From the NCBI GenBank assembly GCA_036704825.1, contig JAUBSN010000043.1, positions 4,182 through 68,181 of the forward strand: a stretch of 64,000 nt of DNA. The letters run 5' to 3'. The notes under the pieces are model-generated. The model did no database searches, was not told the DNA's origin, and worked only from the letters and a program-made list of their open reading frames with translations. The number at the start of each line of letters is the position of its first letter. Positions within the stretch are counted from its first letter, which is position 1. This document shows, one piece after another, positions 16,575 through 26,900 of this stretch. Source of the DNA: Microcoleus sp036704825. GTDB lineage: Bacteria > Cyanobacteriota > Cyanobacteriia > Cyanobacteriales > Microcoleaceae. Made by a program: the position numbers and the translations under genes.

Positions 16575-17414
16575 TTAACGTTTTTGTTTCTTCAGGTAAC
16601 TCTTAAACCTGAGTATCGGTTCCCTCAACCACTGGTCATATTTGCTGTATTTTAGCTTAAAGCTCGACAGCCAATTAAACTTTTTTGGGATTTTTTCCAG
16701 TTCGTCTTTAAACGGTGTCTGAGACAACATATCGAGCCATAATTGATTGGGGGCCGAGCTTTCCCACGGTTTCGGTTTTGACATAAAGTGCATCACTTTA
16801 CTTGACATATCATCAGTCTTGTGGTTGTTCCATATTGGGTCTAATTGCTTCCACCTTCCCGCTAAAAATGAATTTAATGCACCCTGATCGTGATCCCCCC
16901 AAAGGTTTGAGCGAGCGTTTTCCATCAACTTTTCCGACAGTTGCTCTTCCTCCCAAACCTTCATGTTGTAAACTAAAACGCCAGCATTGAAATAAGGATT
17001 TCGATCTTGAGAATTGTTCGGATTTCCCCAGACGTTGGGTGCGGCTGCTATCGGCATTGTTTTAAGATCTAGGTTCCACAGCGGCTCTAAACTTCCCAGA
17101 ACGATCGTGTCGCTATCGAGCCAAATCAGCCTTTCTGTTTCCTTGGTATATTTTCGCGGCTCCAATCTAACGTAAGTAAGTTTAGAACCTGACAGGGAAA
17201 GAAGTTTGTCGTAATTAGATTGCAATTCTTGCCATTCAATCTGGTATTTGCAGCAATTCTGTAACTGTTCCTTTTGCTGTGGACCTATCCCGGTAGATAC
17301 AATGCTAATTTTTACCGGCTCCTGTCCAGATTTAGTAACATTCAGATCTATAGACTTAAGAAGTGCTGCTAACCCCAGAATATAGTTGCGATCGCCGGCG
17401 ATGAATATGTGCAT
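16575..17414 (-). CDS. GT8-like glycosyltransferase, tandem copy 2
   Basis: This is the paralogue of the preceding gene, again 279 residues, with LIWLDSDTIVLGSLEPLW (DxD), RNPYFNAGVLVYN, GDHDQGALNSFLAGRW and KVMHFMSKPKPW. All putative catalytic residues are retained in both copies, so neither is an obvious pseudogene. Between the copies lies a short spacer containing a remnant of the gloB 3' end. The C-terminal 50 residues diverge from copy 1, possibly altering acceptor recognition. Confidence 0.85.
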   Translation of the reverse strand: MHIFIAGDRNYILGLAALLKSIDLNVTKSGQEPVKISIVSTGIGPQQKEQLQNCCKYQIEWQELQSNYDKLLSLSGSKLTYVRLEPRKYTKETERLIWLDSDTIVLGSLEPLWNLDLKTMPIAAAPNVWGNPNNSQDRNPYFNAGVLVYNMKVWEEEQLSEKLMENARSNLWGDHDQGALNSFLAGRWKQLDPIWNNHKTDDMSSKVMHFMSKPKPWESSAPNQLWLDMLSQTPFKDELEKIPKKFNWLSSFKLKYSKYDQWLREPILRFKSYLKKQKR

Positions 17415-18047
17415 AGGATTAAGTTTGTGAAATGAACAAAGGTAAAAGGCGCGCGGTCAAACTTGACACAAACGCCGACACGTCAGGAAGCAGGCGGCCT
17501 TGTATTGGGTAAATACGATCGCCCGTTTACCGTTGAGAATAACAAAATCTTGCCTAAATTTCCAGTTAGATTTACACAAAGAAACGGGGTTTCTAAGTAG
17601 GTAGGCGCAAATAAAGTTTACAATGTAACAGAATGTAAGGCGGTCATAACAAGAGCGATTGCTTCGTTTCACTCGCTGGGAGACAGGGGTTATGTATTTT
17701 CAAGCTTCATCTACTTATTTATCTGTGTGCAAGTGCCATCTCTCCGCACCCGAAAACGAGCAACAGCCATTGGTAATATGCAGCAACGCGAAAAATAGTG
17801 AGAGGGACTCTCGCATTGGAAACAGCCAGAAAATTCCCCGTCGCCTGTGCTGAATCCCGCAAGTGGTTAAGACGTGGGACTCTACGATAAAATAAATTGT
17901 CTAGATATAGATATTACCGCAGAACGATCGACATCCATCTTAGGTTTGAAGTGTCACCCTGCTGAAATCAAAAGTTCCTCTGGTTACTTCCCTATTATTG
18001 AGCGCGATTTGCTTTGCCCAAAGTAAAAGGAGCGTTGTTAGAAACCG
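17415..18047. other. Intergenic region, no gene recognised
   Basis: This stretch of 633 bases lies between divergent genes. Open frames here on either strand are short and not protein-like. It contains an AGAAACGGGGTTTCT hairpin-like string near 17581 and a dyad GTTTACAATGTAAC near 17617. An AAGGAG sequence near 18028 could serve the kinase gene. It should hold the promoters of both flanking genes, but no clear -10/-35 can be assigned. Confidence 0.5.
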
Positions 18048-21000
18048 ATGCCAAACCCACGCAATACTGAACTCCAAGCAAAAATCGACCCCTCTGTTTC
18101 AACGGATTCTAACAAAGCCTTCTACCCAGTCGCGCCTTTCCCCACAGATGTAGGGATGGTTCTGCAATTGGCAGATGGCAGCATTCAGGGGTGCAATTGT
18201 CACGCGCAGGATTTGTTGGGGATGACAGCAGAACAGATGCTCTTATGCACTTCAATCAACAGTCGGTGGCAGACTCTGCGTGAAGATGGCTCGGATTTTC
18301 CCGCCGAGACACATCCGGCGATGGTGGCGCTGCAAACCGGGCAACCATGTTTAAATGTCATCATGGGCTTCGATCGGTCACAGGGAGAATTGATTTGGTT
18401 GACGCTCAATTCTCAACCTTTATTTCAGGGAGATCGATCGACTCCCTATGCGGTAGTAACAACCTTCACTCCTATCGCTCAACAAAAGCCAACAGCAGTC
18501 TGTCACGCGCCCGCGCCACAACTGTCAGACACCCTCGAAAGTATTTCGGACGGGTTCTTTGCTTTGGATCGAGACTGGCGATTTACCTACCTCAATTCGC
18601 AAGCAGCGCGGTGGCTGAATCGACCCTCGAAAGATTTGATTGGCAACAGCGTTTGGGAAGAGTTTCCCGAATCAGTGGGCAGTTTGTTTGAAAAGGAATA
18701 CCGCCGCGCCGCGACTTTCCAAGTTACGGTTAGTTTTGAATCTTTTTATCCGCCGCTCAATGCTTGGTATGCGGTACGAGCCTATCCGATCGCCTCGGGA
18801 CTTGCCGTTTATTTTCAAGATGTGACCGAGGAGAAAGCGGCTCGGGCTGCTTTTATTAAACAAGCGCAAACTGTGCAGCAACAACTCGCAGAAATCGAGG
18901 CGATTTATGCTAGCGCGCCGATCGGACTTTGCTTTATAGATACCGAGTTGCGGTTTGTCCGCATCAACGATCGCCTAGCAGAAATTAACGGAGTTCCAGC
19001 CGCCGCCCACATCGGCAAAACATGGCGCGAAATCTTGCCAGAAATGGCAGATGATTTAGAGCCGCTTTACCGACAAGTTATTGAAACTAAAGTTCCACTC
19101 CAACAGCTTGAAGTTCGCAGGACGAACTCAGCACAGCCAGAACAAGAACAGGATTGGCTGTTGAGTCTCTATCCGCTCAGGGCCCAGGACGATCGCGTCC
19201 TGGGCGTGAATGTGACGGTGCATGAAATTACCGAACACAAAGCTACCAAAAAAGAAATTCAACGCCTCAACCAAGAACTAGAGTGGCGAGTTAATGAACT
19301 GCAATCGATACTTGATGCTGTACCCGTCGGTATTACGATCGCCGATGACCCACAGTGTCAAGTAATTCGCGCTAATCGGTTTGCCCAGTCGATGTTGAAA
19401 GTGCTGCCGGATACCAATGTTTCTGGAACCGGAGAGGAAGCCGCAGCCCTTCCGTTTAGACGACTCCGCAACGGACAGAAAATTCCGGGAGAACAACTCC
19501 CCATGCAACTAGCCGTGGCTTCCGGCGTCGCAGTGCGAGATATGGAAATTCAAATGGTGCGCGAGGACGGCGCGGCCTTTGATTGGTTGGTGAATGCGGT
19601 GCCGTTATTTGACGAACAAGGCGCAGTTCGCGGCTGTGTGGCGGCGTTGATGGATATTAGCGATCGCAAACAAGCTCTTGCTGCTTTGCGCCGTTCCGAG
19701 GAACGCTACCGCACTTTGTTTGAGTCGCTAGACGAAGGTTTTTGCGTCATCGAAATGCTGTTTGACGCCAACGAAAAGCCGATCGATTACCGCTTTCTGG
19801 AAGTCAATCCGGCCTTTGTCAAACAAAGCGGACTCGAACAAGCTGTGGGTAAAACGGCGCGACAACTGCTTCCAGATATCGAAGATTATTGGTTTGAGAT
19901 TTACGGAAAAGTCGTGCTGACAGGGGAACCGGTGCGCTTCGAGCAGGGTTCGGAAGTGATGAACCGCTGGTTTGAAGTTTCGGCGTTCCGCACTCCTGAG
20001 CCGCACAGCCGCAAAGTCGCCATACTTTTCAAAGAAATCAGCGATCGCAAACAGTCGGAAAATCTCCTGCGGCAACAGGAAGAGCAACTGCGGCTGTTCG
20101 TAAAACATTCGCCTGCAGGGGTGGCGATGTTTGACCGCCAGATGCGGTATATGCTGGTGAGCGACCGCTGGCTGGCAAGTTACGGGCTCGGCACTCAAAA
20201 CATTGTAGGCCGATCGCACTACGACATCTTTCCCAATTTGCCCGATCGCTTGAAACAAATCCACCAGCGCTGTCTGGCGGGAGCAGTCGAAATCTGCCAA
20301 GAAGATCTGTTTCCCCGCCCTGATGGCTTAATCGACTGGGTGCGCTGGGAAATTCATCCTTGGCGAACCAACACCAATGAGATTGGCGGCATCATGATGT
20401 TTTGCGAAATCATCACCGAGCGCAAAAACGCTCAACTCGCGCTCTCTGCGGCCAACCAACAAGTCAGCAATATTATAGAAAGTATTACCGATGCCTTTAT
20501 GGCGCTCGATTCACAATGGCGCTATACCTACGTTAATGCCACAGCAGAAAAACTGCTTTCTCGATCGAGAAACGACTTGTTAGGTCGATCGATCTGGGAG
20601 CTATTCCCCGCCGAGAAAGAATCAAATTCAAGGACATATCAAGAATTTCATCGAGTCGTTAACGAGCAAGTTTCTGTCAAATTTGAAGAGTTTTCGCCCT
20701 CGCTCCAGATATATATAGAAGTGAGCGCCTATCCTGCGGCCGAAGGACTTACCGCTTATTGGAGCGATATTAGCGATCGCAAACGCACTGAAGAAGAACT
20801 GCGGCAAAAGAATGCGATTTTGAATCTGATTAACGAGTCAGCGCCCACGCCAATTTTTGTCAAAGATCGAGAAGGACGGATTATTTATGCAAATCCAGCC
20901 ACGCTGGACGTACTCGGAAAACCTGCTGCTGAAGTAATTGGCCGGCGCGATCGCGATTTCTACCCAATAGCAGAACTTGGAGCCACAGTCACGGGAAACG

Positions 21001-23153
21001 ATCGGCGCATTATGGAATCCGGACAAACAGAAGTCGTCGAAGAATCTCCCGATGGCATTCGGACATTCGTGTCAATGAAAGCTCCCTACCGCAATCAGGC
21101 GGGAGAAGTCATCGGCCTGATTGGCATCTCCAGCGACATCACAAATCGCAAACGAGCAGAAGTCGCGCGGGAAGAACAAACTAAGTTACTGCAAGTAATC
21201 ATTGACAGCATTGGTGACGGTTTGATTTTGGCCAACCAACAAGGGGAGTTCGTGCTGTTTAACAGAGCTGCCGTGGGGATATTCGGTCAGCTATCGAATG
21301 AAAAATCTTCTGAGGAATGGTCGAGCACTTACGGGTTATTTTTGGCAGATAAAAACACTCTTTTCCCCGATGCTGAACTACCTCTAGCCAAAGCAATCAA
21401 AGGTGAATATGTCAATGATGTAGAGGCATTTGTCCGCCGCGAAGATTCAGAAGATCGCTGGATCAGTATCAGCGGTTATCCGGTAGTTGATGCTAGCAGC
21501 GAAATCAAAGGTGGAGTGATTGTTTGTCGGGATATCACAGAACGCAAACAAGCCGAAGCAGCGTTGCAAGAAAGCGAAGAACGATTCCGCAATATGGCTA
21601 ACAACACTCCTTTTATGGTATGGGTAACAAACTCCACAGGCTATTGCACTTTCTTGAGCGAAAGCTGGTATGAATTCACAGGTCAAACTGAGGAAACAGG
21701 TTTGGGATTGGGCTGGGTAAACGCGGTGCACCCAGAAGACCGAGAACAGGCCAAAAACGCATTTTTGACCGCCAACGAACGCCAGGAATCTTTCCGCATG
21801 GAATATCGCATCAGGCGTAAGGATGGCGGATATTCTTGGGCTATAGATGCGGCTGCTCCCAGATTTTCCAAAAGCGGACAATTTGAGGGTTATATCGGCT
21901 CTGTTATCGACATTACAGAGCGCAAACAAGTGGAAACCGAACGCGATATGGTTCTGCAATTAGAACAAACTGCCCGCGCGGAAGCCGAGCGAGCTAACCG
22001 CATTAAAGACGAGTTTCTGGCGGTGCTTTCTCACGAGTTGCGATCGCCCCTGAATCCGATTTTAGGCTGGTCGCAACTGCTCGTCGGCGGCAAGCTGAAG
22101 GTGAGTCAAACTGCCAAAGCTTTTGAGACGATCGAGCGCAACGCCAGACTGCAATCTCAATTAATCGAAGACTTGCTTGACGTGTCTCGGATTCTGCAAG
22201 GGAAACTCAGATTGAATGTTGCTCCGGTGAATCTGGCAAACATTATTCCATCTGCGGTGGAAACGGTGCAATTAGCAGCCGAAGCTAAAAAAATTCAAAT
22301 CCAAACAATCTTAAATCCCGATGTGGGGAAAGTTGTAGGCGATACAAGTCGCTTGCAGCAAATTGTGTGGAATTTGTTATCAAATGCGGTAAAATTCACT
22401 CCCGAAGGCGGTAGAGTAGAAGTTAGATTAGCGCAAATCGAACACCAAGCTCAAATTCAAGTCACAGATACTGGTAAAGGTATTATTCCCGATTTCTTGC
22501 CTTATGTTTTTGACCATTTCCGACAAGAAGATGGCGCTACAACGCGCAAATTTGGCGGCTTGGGATTGGGATTGGCGATCGTCCGCCAACTGATCGAACT
22601 TCACGGCGGAACGGTGTTGGCAGAAAGCGCAGGAGTTGGTCAAGGAGCGACGTTTACGGTGAGATTACCGCTATTAAATGATGATTCTAGAAGGCAGGAG
22701 GAGGAAGCTGTCAATGGGGCTGTTAGTCCCGCTCTCTCATCCAGGCCGCTAGCTGGATTGAGAATTTTGGTGGTAGATGATGAACTCGACTCGCGAGATT
22801 TTGTCGCTTTCGTGCTCGATGAAGCGGGTGCAGAGGTGATTTCCCTGTCATCTGCTGCTGAGGCGCTACAGTCGATCGAACAAACTGTACCGGATTTGCT
22901 CGTCAGCGATATCGGAATGCCCCACATGGACGGGTATATGTTGATAAATCGCATCCGCACTCAGCTTGCGCCTGAGTATCGGCAGTTGTTGGCGATCGCC
23001 TTAACGGCCTATGCTGGAGAAGCGAACGAGCACCAAGTTTTGCAAGCCGGATTTGACAAACACTTAGCCAAGCCGATCGATCCGACCCACTTAGTTGCTA
23101 CTGTAGCGCGATCGATCGTTGAGAGCGATCGATCGCGACGCTTTGCTCGGTAA
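18048..23153 (+). CDS. Giant multi-PAS hybrid histidine kinase with C-terminal receiver
   Basis: This 1701-residue cytoplasmic sensor has no membrane segments. About ten PAS-type modules follow one another (starting near residues 25, 165, 283, 420, 560, 680, 800, 925, 1040 and 1165), many ending in the PAC-like ISDRK or ITERK phrase. Next come HisKA with SHELRSPLNPILG (His1329), HATPase_c with NLLSNAVKF and GGLGLGLAIVRQL, and a receiver beginning LRILVVDDELDSRDF with phospho-acceptor Asp1621 in VSDIGMPHMDG. All catalytic residues look intact. It should autophosphorylate and pass phosphate to its own receiver. Signals and partner regulator are unknown. An AAGGAG lies about 15 bases upstream of the ATG. 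Confidence 0.93.
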   Translation: MPNPRNTELQAKIDPSVSTDSNKAFYPVAPFPTDVGMVLQLADGSIQGCNCHAQDLLGMTAEQMLLCTSINSRWQTLREDGSDFPAETHPAMVALQTGQPCLNVIMGFDRSQGELIWLTLNSQPLFQGDRSTPYAVVTTFTPIAQQKPTAVCHAPAPQLSDTLESISDGFFALDRDWRFTYLNSQAARWLNRPSKDLIGNSVWEEFPESVGSLFEKEYRRAATFQVTVSFESFYPPLNAWYAVRAYPIASGLAVYFQDVTEEKAARAAFIKQAQTVQQQLAEIEAIYASAPIGLCFIDTELRFVRINDRLAEINGVPAAAHIGKTWREILPEMADDLEPLYRQVIETKVPLQQLEVRRTNSAQPEQEQDWLLSLYPLRAQDDRVLGVNVTVHEITEHKATKKEIQRLNQELEWRVNELQSILDAVPVGITIADDPQCQVIRANRFAQSMLKVLPDTNVSGTGEEAAALPFRRLRNGQKIPGEQLPMQLAVASGVAVRDMEIQMVREDGAAFDWLVNAVPLFDEQGAVRGCVAALMDISDRKQALAALRRSEERYRTLFESLDEGFCVIEMLFDANEKPIDYRFLEVNPAFVKQSGLEQAVGKTARQLLPDIEDYWFEIYGKVVLTGEPVRFEQGSEVMNRWFEVSAFRTPEPHSRKVAILFKEISDRKQSENLLRQQEEQLRLFVKHSPAGVAMFDRQMRYMLVSDRWLASYGLGTQNIVGRSHYDIFPNLPDRLKQIHQRCLAGAVEICQEDLFPRPDGLIDWVRWEIHPWRTNTNEIGGIMMFCEIITERKNAQLALSAANQQVSNIIESITDAFMALDSQWRYTYVNATAEKLLSRSRNDLLGRSIWELFPAEKESNSRTYQEFHRVVNEQVSVKFEEFSPSLQIYIEVSAYPAAEGLTAYWSDISDRKRTEEELRQKNAILNLINESAPTPIFVKDREGRIIYANPATLDVLGKPAAEVIGRRDRDFYPIAELGATVTGNDRRIMESGQTEVVEESPDGIRTFVSMKAPYRNQAGEVIGLIGISSDITNRKRAEVAREEQTKLLQVIIDSIGDGLILANQQGEFVLFNRAAVGIFGQLSNEKSSEEWSSTYGLFLADKNTLFPDAELPLAKAIKGEYVNDVEAFVRREDSEDRWISISGYPVVDASSEIKGGVIVCRDITERKQAEAALQESEERFRNMANNTPFMVWVTNSTGYCTFLSESWYEFTGQTEETGLGLGWVNAVHPEDREQAKNAFLTANERQESFRMEYRIRRKDGGYSWAIDAAAPRFSKSGQFEGYIGSVIDITERKQVETERDMVLQLEQTARAEAERANRIKDEFLAVLSHELRSPLNPILGWSQLLVGGKLKVSQTAKAFETIERNARLQSQLIEDLLDVSRILQGKLRLNVAPVNLANIIPSAVETVQLAAEAKKIQIQTILNPDVGKVVGDTSRLQQIVWNLLSNAVKFTPEGGRVEVRLAQIEHQAQIQVTDTGKGIIPDFLPYVFDHFRQEDGATTRKFGGLGLGLAIVRQLIELHGGTVLAESAGVGQGATFTVRLPLLNDDSRRQEEEAVNGAVSPALSSRPLAGLRILVVDDELDSRDFVAFVLDEAGAEVISLSSAAEALQSIEQTVPDLLVSDIGMPHMDGYMLINRIRTQLAPEYRQLLAIALTAYAGEANEHQVLQAGFDKHLAKPIDPTHLVATVARSIVESDRSRRFAR

Positions 23154-23220
23154 GCTTCAAGAGCAGCACCTCCCCGTTTGGCGAATTTCCAACTGAATTT
23201 GCCAGTTATAAAGATATTAT

Positions 23221-23296
23221 GCCTGTCTTCCGTCTTCCGTCTTTCGTCTTCCTTCTTCCGTCTTCCGTCTTCCTTCTTCCTTCTGCCTTCTTCCTT
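23221..23296. repeat. Pyrimidine-strand CTTCCGT heptamer tract
   Basis: A C/T-rich tract of imperfect CTTCCGT and CTTCCTT heptamers lies between the hybrid kinase and rplI. It is strongly strand-asymmetric and could form triplex or other non-B structure. No gene is assigned to it. Confidence 0.75.
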
Positions 23297-23359
23297 GCGA
23301 TCGCCCCTCAAACTTCGCTATTATAAAAAGTTGCAGTTAAAACCCCCCAACCAACGATC

Positions 23360-23818
23360 ATGGCCAAGCGCGTCCAATTAGTTTTAAATAAAGATGTCAG
23401 CAAACTCGGCAAAGCTGGCGACGTAGTAGAAGTAGCTCCAGGCTACGCCCGCAACTATCTAGTACCCCAAGGAATGGGATTTAGAGCCACTCCGGGCATT
23501 CTCAAGCAAGCAGAGCGCCGCCGTGAAGAAGAAAGACAGCGCCAGCTAGAGCTCAAGCAGCAAGCTGAAGTCCGCAAAACCGCCCTAGAATCGGCCGGCC
23601 CTTTCATTATCTCCAAGCAAGTCGGCGAAGGAGACGCGATTTTTGGTACTGTCACCAACCAAGAAGTAGCAGAACTGATTTTCAACTCTACCAGTCAAGA
23701 AGTCGATCGGCGCGGCATCACCCTACCCGAAATTCGCCAAACTGGTACATACAAAGCTGAAATCAAACTTCACGCCGAAGTTACCGCCGAAGTTGATATT
23801 CAAGTTGTTCCGATGTAA
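23360..23818 (+). CDS. rplI: 50S ribosomal protein L9
   Basis: L9 binds 23S rRNA at the base of the L1 stalk. The 152-residue protein starts MAKRVQLVLNKDVSKLGKAG and has the N-domain signature GDVVEVAPGYARNYLVPQG, the long connecting helix rich in E, R and Q (residues 50-75) and a C-domain ending EVTAEVDIQVVPM. Length and motifs are standard. It is followed, after a MITE-like block, by dnaB on the same strand; the rplI-dnaB neighbourhood is common in bacteria. Confidence 0.97.
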   Translation: MAKRVQLVLNKDVSKLGKAGDVVEVAPGYARNYLVPQGMGFRATPGILKQAERRREEERQRQLELKQQAEVRKTALESAGPFIISKQVGEGDAIFGTVTNQEVAELIFNSTSQEVDRRGITLPEIRQTGTYKAEIKLHAEVTAEVDIQVVPM

Positions 23819-23866
23819 TTAACAGTCATCAGTCATCAGTCATTAGTTGTGCGGACTAATAACTAA

Positions 23867-23937
23867 TAGACATCTCCAGAAAAGCAAGTTTTGAACAGGC
23901 AAGATGCCTGTTCCACAATAATTATTGGAGATGTCTA
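23867..23937. repeat. MITE-like element with TAGACATCTCCA ends
   Basis: Perfect 12-base terminal inverted repeats TAGACATCTCCA and TGGAGATGTCTA bound a 71-base element with an internal hairpin (GAACAGGC...GCCTGTTC). It lies between rplI and dnaB and is flanked by TAATGACT-type heptamers. Confidence 0.75.
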
Positions 23938-23986
23938 ATGACTAACGACTAATAACTAATGACTATTGAGTGAGGACTATTGACAA

Positions 23987-26900
23987 ATGAGCGATTTGAT
24001 GCCGACAAATATAGAGGCAGAAGAAGCAATTTTGGGCGGGATTTTAATTGACCCCGAAGCTATTTCCCGAATTGCCGAACTTCTGCGGCCGGAGTTTTTT
24101 GCCATCACCGCTCATCAAGTCATTTATCGATCGGCATTAGCGCTATTTTTACAGGGTCAACCTACCGATTTAATGACCGTAACAACTGCGCTAACCGACC
24201 GCAACCAGTTAGAGCAAGTAGGAGGACTAACTAAATTAGCACAATTAGTCGATCGCACAGTTTCCGCAGTCAACATCGACCAATATGCAGTTTTAGTTGA
24301 AGACAAATATCAGCGCCGCAAATTAATCGAAGCTGGCAACAACATAGTACAATTAGGTTACGAGACAGCAGTACCGCTAGAAACAGTCTTAGACCGCGCC
24401 GAACAAGAAATTTTTAGCATAACTCAAGAACGCCCGCAACAGGATTTAGTGTCGATCGGCGAAACATTAAACCAAACATTTCAAGACCTAGAAAATCGCA
24501 ATGAAGGGCTCACACTTCCCGGTATTCCCTGCGGTTTTTACGACTTAGATGCTATGACAGGAGGCTTTCAGCGATCGGATTTAATCATCGTTGCAGCCAG
24601 GCCGGCGATGGGCAAATGTAATATAGGAGCCACAAATATACTACAAGGTGATGGAAGCCTTGTCACCATTGAAGAAATCTATCAAAAACGTCAAGCTGAA
24701 TTACTAACTTTAGGAGAAGATTGGAAGTTTCATCTAACTAAACCATCAGCTTTTATAGATGATGGAATTAAGCCTGTATTCCGTCTAACAACAAGACTCG
24801 GACGCTTTATAGAAACTACAATTACCCACCCATTTTTAACAATTAAGGGATGGCGGCAGTTGGGGGAAATACAAGCAGGCGATAAAATTGCTGTCCCTCG
24901 TAAGATGGATGTTTTTGGTCAAGAAACTATCCGCGACTGTGAAGTTAAATTATTGGCTTATCTAATTGGTGATGGTTGTTTGACACGCAGCGCGCCTCAA
25001 TTTACCAATGGCAATACTGCCATACTACAAGATTTTGCTAAAGCTGCTACTAGCTTCGGAGGCCTAAAACTCCGCTTCAGGGATCAAGGGAGACGCGCAC
25101 CAGAATATTATCTCATTGGCGATAGAGAAGGTTACATAGAGAGAGTAGACCTCTTTGCTTGCAATCTAAAAAAAGCGCTTGAAAAACGACATTTGTTGGT
25201 TGAACAATTCGCTCAAGAATTGCAAATTTTACCAGTTTTAGCCTCATCTTGGGTACAAGGCATGGCATTCCCAAAGCGAGAATTACTTACTCGCATCTGT
25301 AAATATTTAGAAGTAGACCCCGAAGAGTTAGTCGGGCCCGGAATGGAGGCTATTAATATCAAGCATAGAAACCCGCTGAGATACTGGTTGGAAAAATTAG
25401 GTCTGATGGGAAAAAATGCTCATGAGAAAACAGTACCAGAAATAGTTTTTAAATTGGAGCGATCGCAAGTTGCCCTTTTTCTCAACCGCCTCTTTTCAAC
25501 AGACGGCTGGGCAACCCTACTTACCAGCGGTCAATCTCAACTAGGCTACTGTTCTGTCAGCGAAGGACTAGCCAGACACGTACAGCATCTACTGCTGAGA
25601 TTTGGCATCATTGCCGCCCTCAAAAAGCGTTCTGTCAAATACAAAAATACTCGCAGACCAGCTTGGCAAATCGATATTACTGACGCAAAATCCATCAAAA
25701 CATTCATATCAGAAATTGGCATTTTTGGCAAAGAGGTAGCCTTATTCAAAGTAAAAGAAGCATTAGAAAATAAAGAATGTCACAATAACCGCGATTTGAT
25801 TCCAGTGGAAGCTTGGGAATACATAGCATTAGCAAAAGGCAACGAATCTTGGGCATCCTTAGCAAAACGCGCAGGCATCAAAGGTCATTCCAATATTCAC
25901 GTTGGTAAACGTGCGCTGTCCAGAGAAAGATTTTTAGTTTTAGCAACGGCTTTAGATAATTTATGGCTGAAACAACTGGCAGATAGCGAGGTTTACTGGG
26001 ATGAAATAGTTTCTATCGAACCGATGGGAAACAAGCAAGTTTACGACTTAACTATCCCGGAGACACACAATTTTGTGGCTAACGATATCTGCGTTCACAA
26101 TACAGCTTTCTGTACGAACATCGCCCACCACATCGCCGCCGGACAGCAGAAATTGCCGGTTGCCGTTTTCAGCTTAGAAATGTCGAAAGAACAGCTAGTG
26201 CAGCGCATCCTGTCCAGCGAAGCCAAAATAGAAAGCAACCGATTGCGATCGGGTAGAATCAGTCAAAACGAATGGGAACCAATCAGTACAGCCATTGGCA
26301 ATTTATCAGAACTACCGCTGTTTATTGACGATACTCCCAATATTACCGTCACAGAAATACGATCGAAAGTCCGCCGCCTCCAAGCAGAACAAGGCGGAAC
26401 CCTAGGATTAGTCTTGCTAGATTACCTGCAATTAATGGAAGGTACCAGCGACAACCGCGTGCAAGAACTATCTCGAATTACCAGAAGTCTTAAAGGTTTA
26501 GCCCGCGAACTCAACGTGCCGATTATTGCCTTATCTCAGTTGAGTCGGGGTGTGGAAGCGAGGACAAACAAGCGGCCGATGATGTCTGATTTGAGAGAAA
26601 GTGGCTGCTTAACAGGTGATAGTTTGGTAATGCTAGCAGATACTGGTGTGCGTGTACCAATTCGTGAATTAGTAGGAAAATCTGGCTTCACAGTTTGGGC
26701 GCTCAATGAAGCCACCATGCAATTAGAAAAAGCCGTTGTTAGCAATGCCTTTGCTACAGGTGTTAAGCCTGTACTACGGCTGCAAACTCGTTTGGGACGG
26801 GCAATTAGAGCAACTGGCAATCATAAGTTCTTAACCATTCACGGCTGGCGGCGATTGGACGAGTTAAAAATAGGCGATCGCATTGCCCTACCTAGATACG

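Noticed and set aside
17457..17853. Two short open frames (about 64-71 codons) on opposite strands between the tandem glycosyltransferases and the hybrid kinase
   Set aside because: Composition is not protein-like, no motif is recognisable and they lie in probable promoter DNA.
17856..17890. tRNA-like string AAGTGGTTAAGACGTGGGAC
   Set aside because: It resembles a D-arm to anticodon stretch, but no acceptor stem or T-arm (GGTTCGAAT) can be found at the right distance.
23221..23296. Possible coding sequence through the CTTCCGT tract
   Set aside because: The frame is low-complexity (Ser/Phe/Leu) and is a translation of tandem heptamers.
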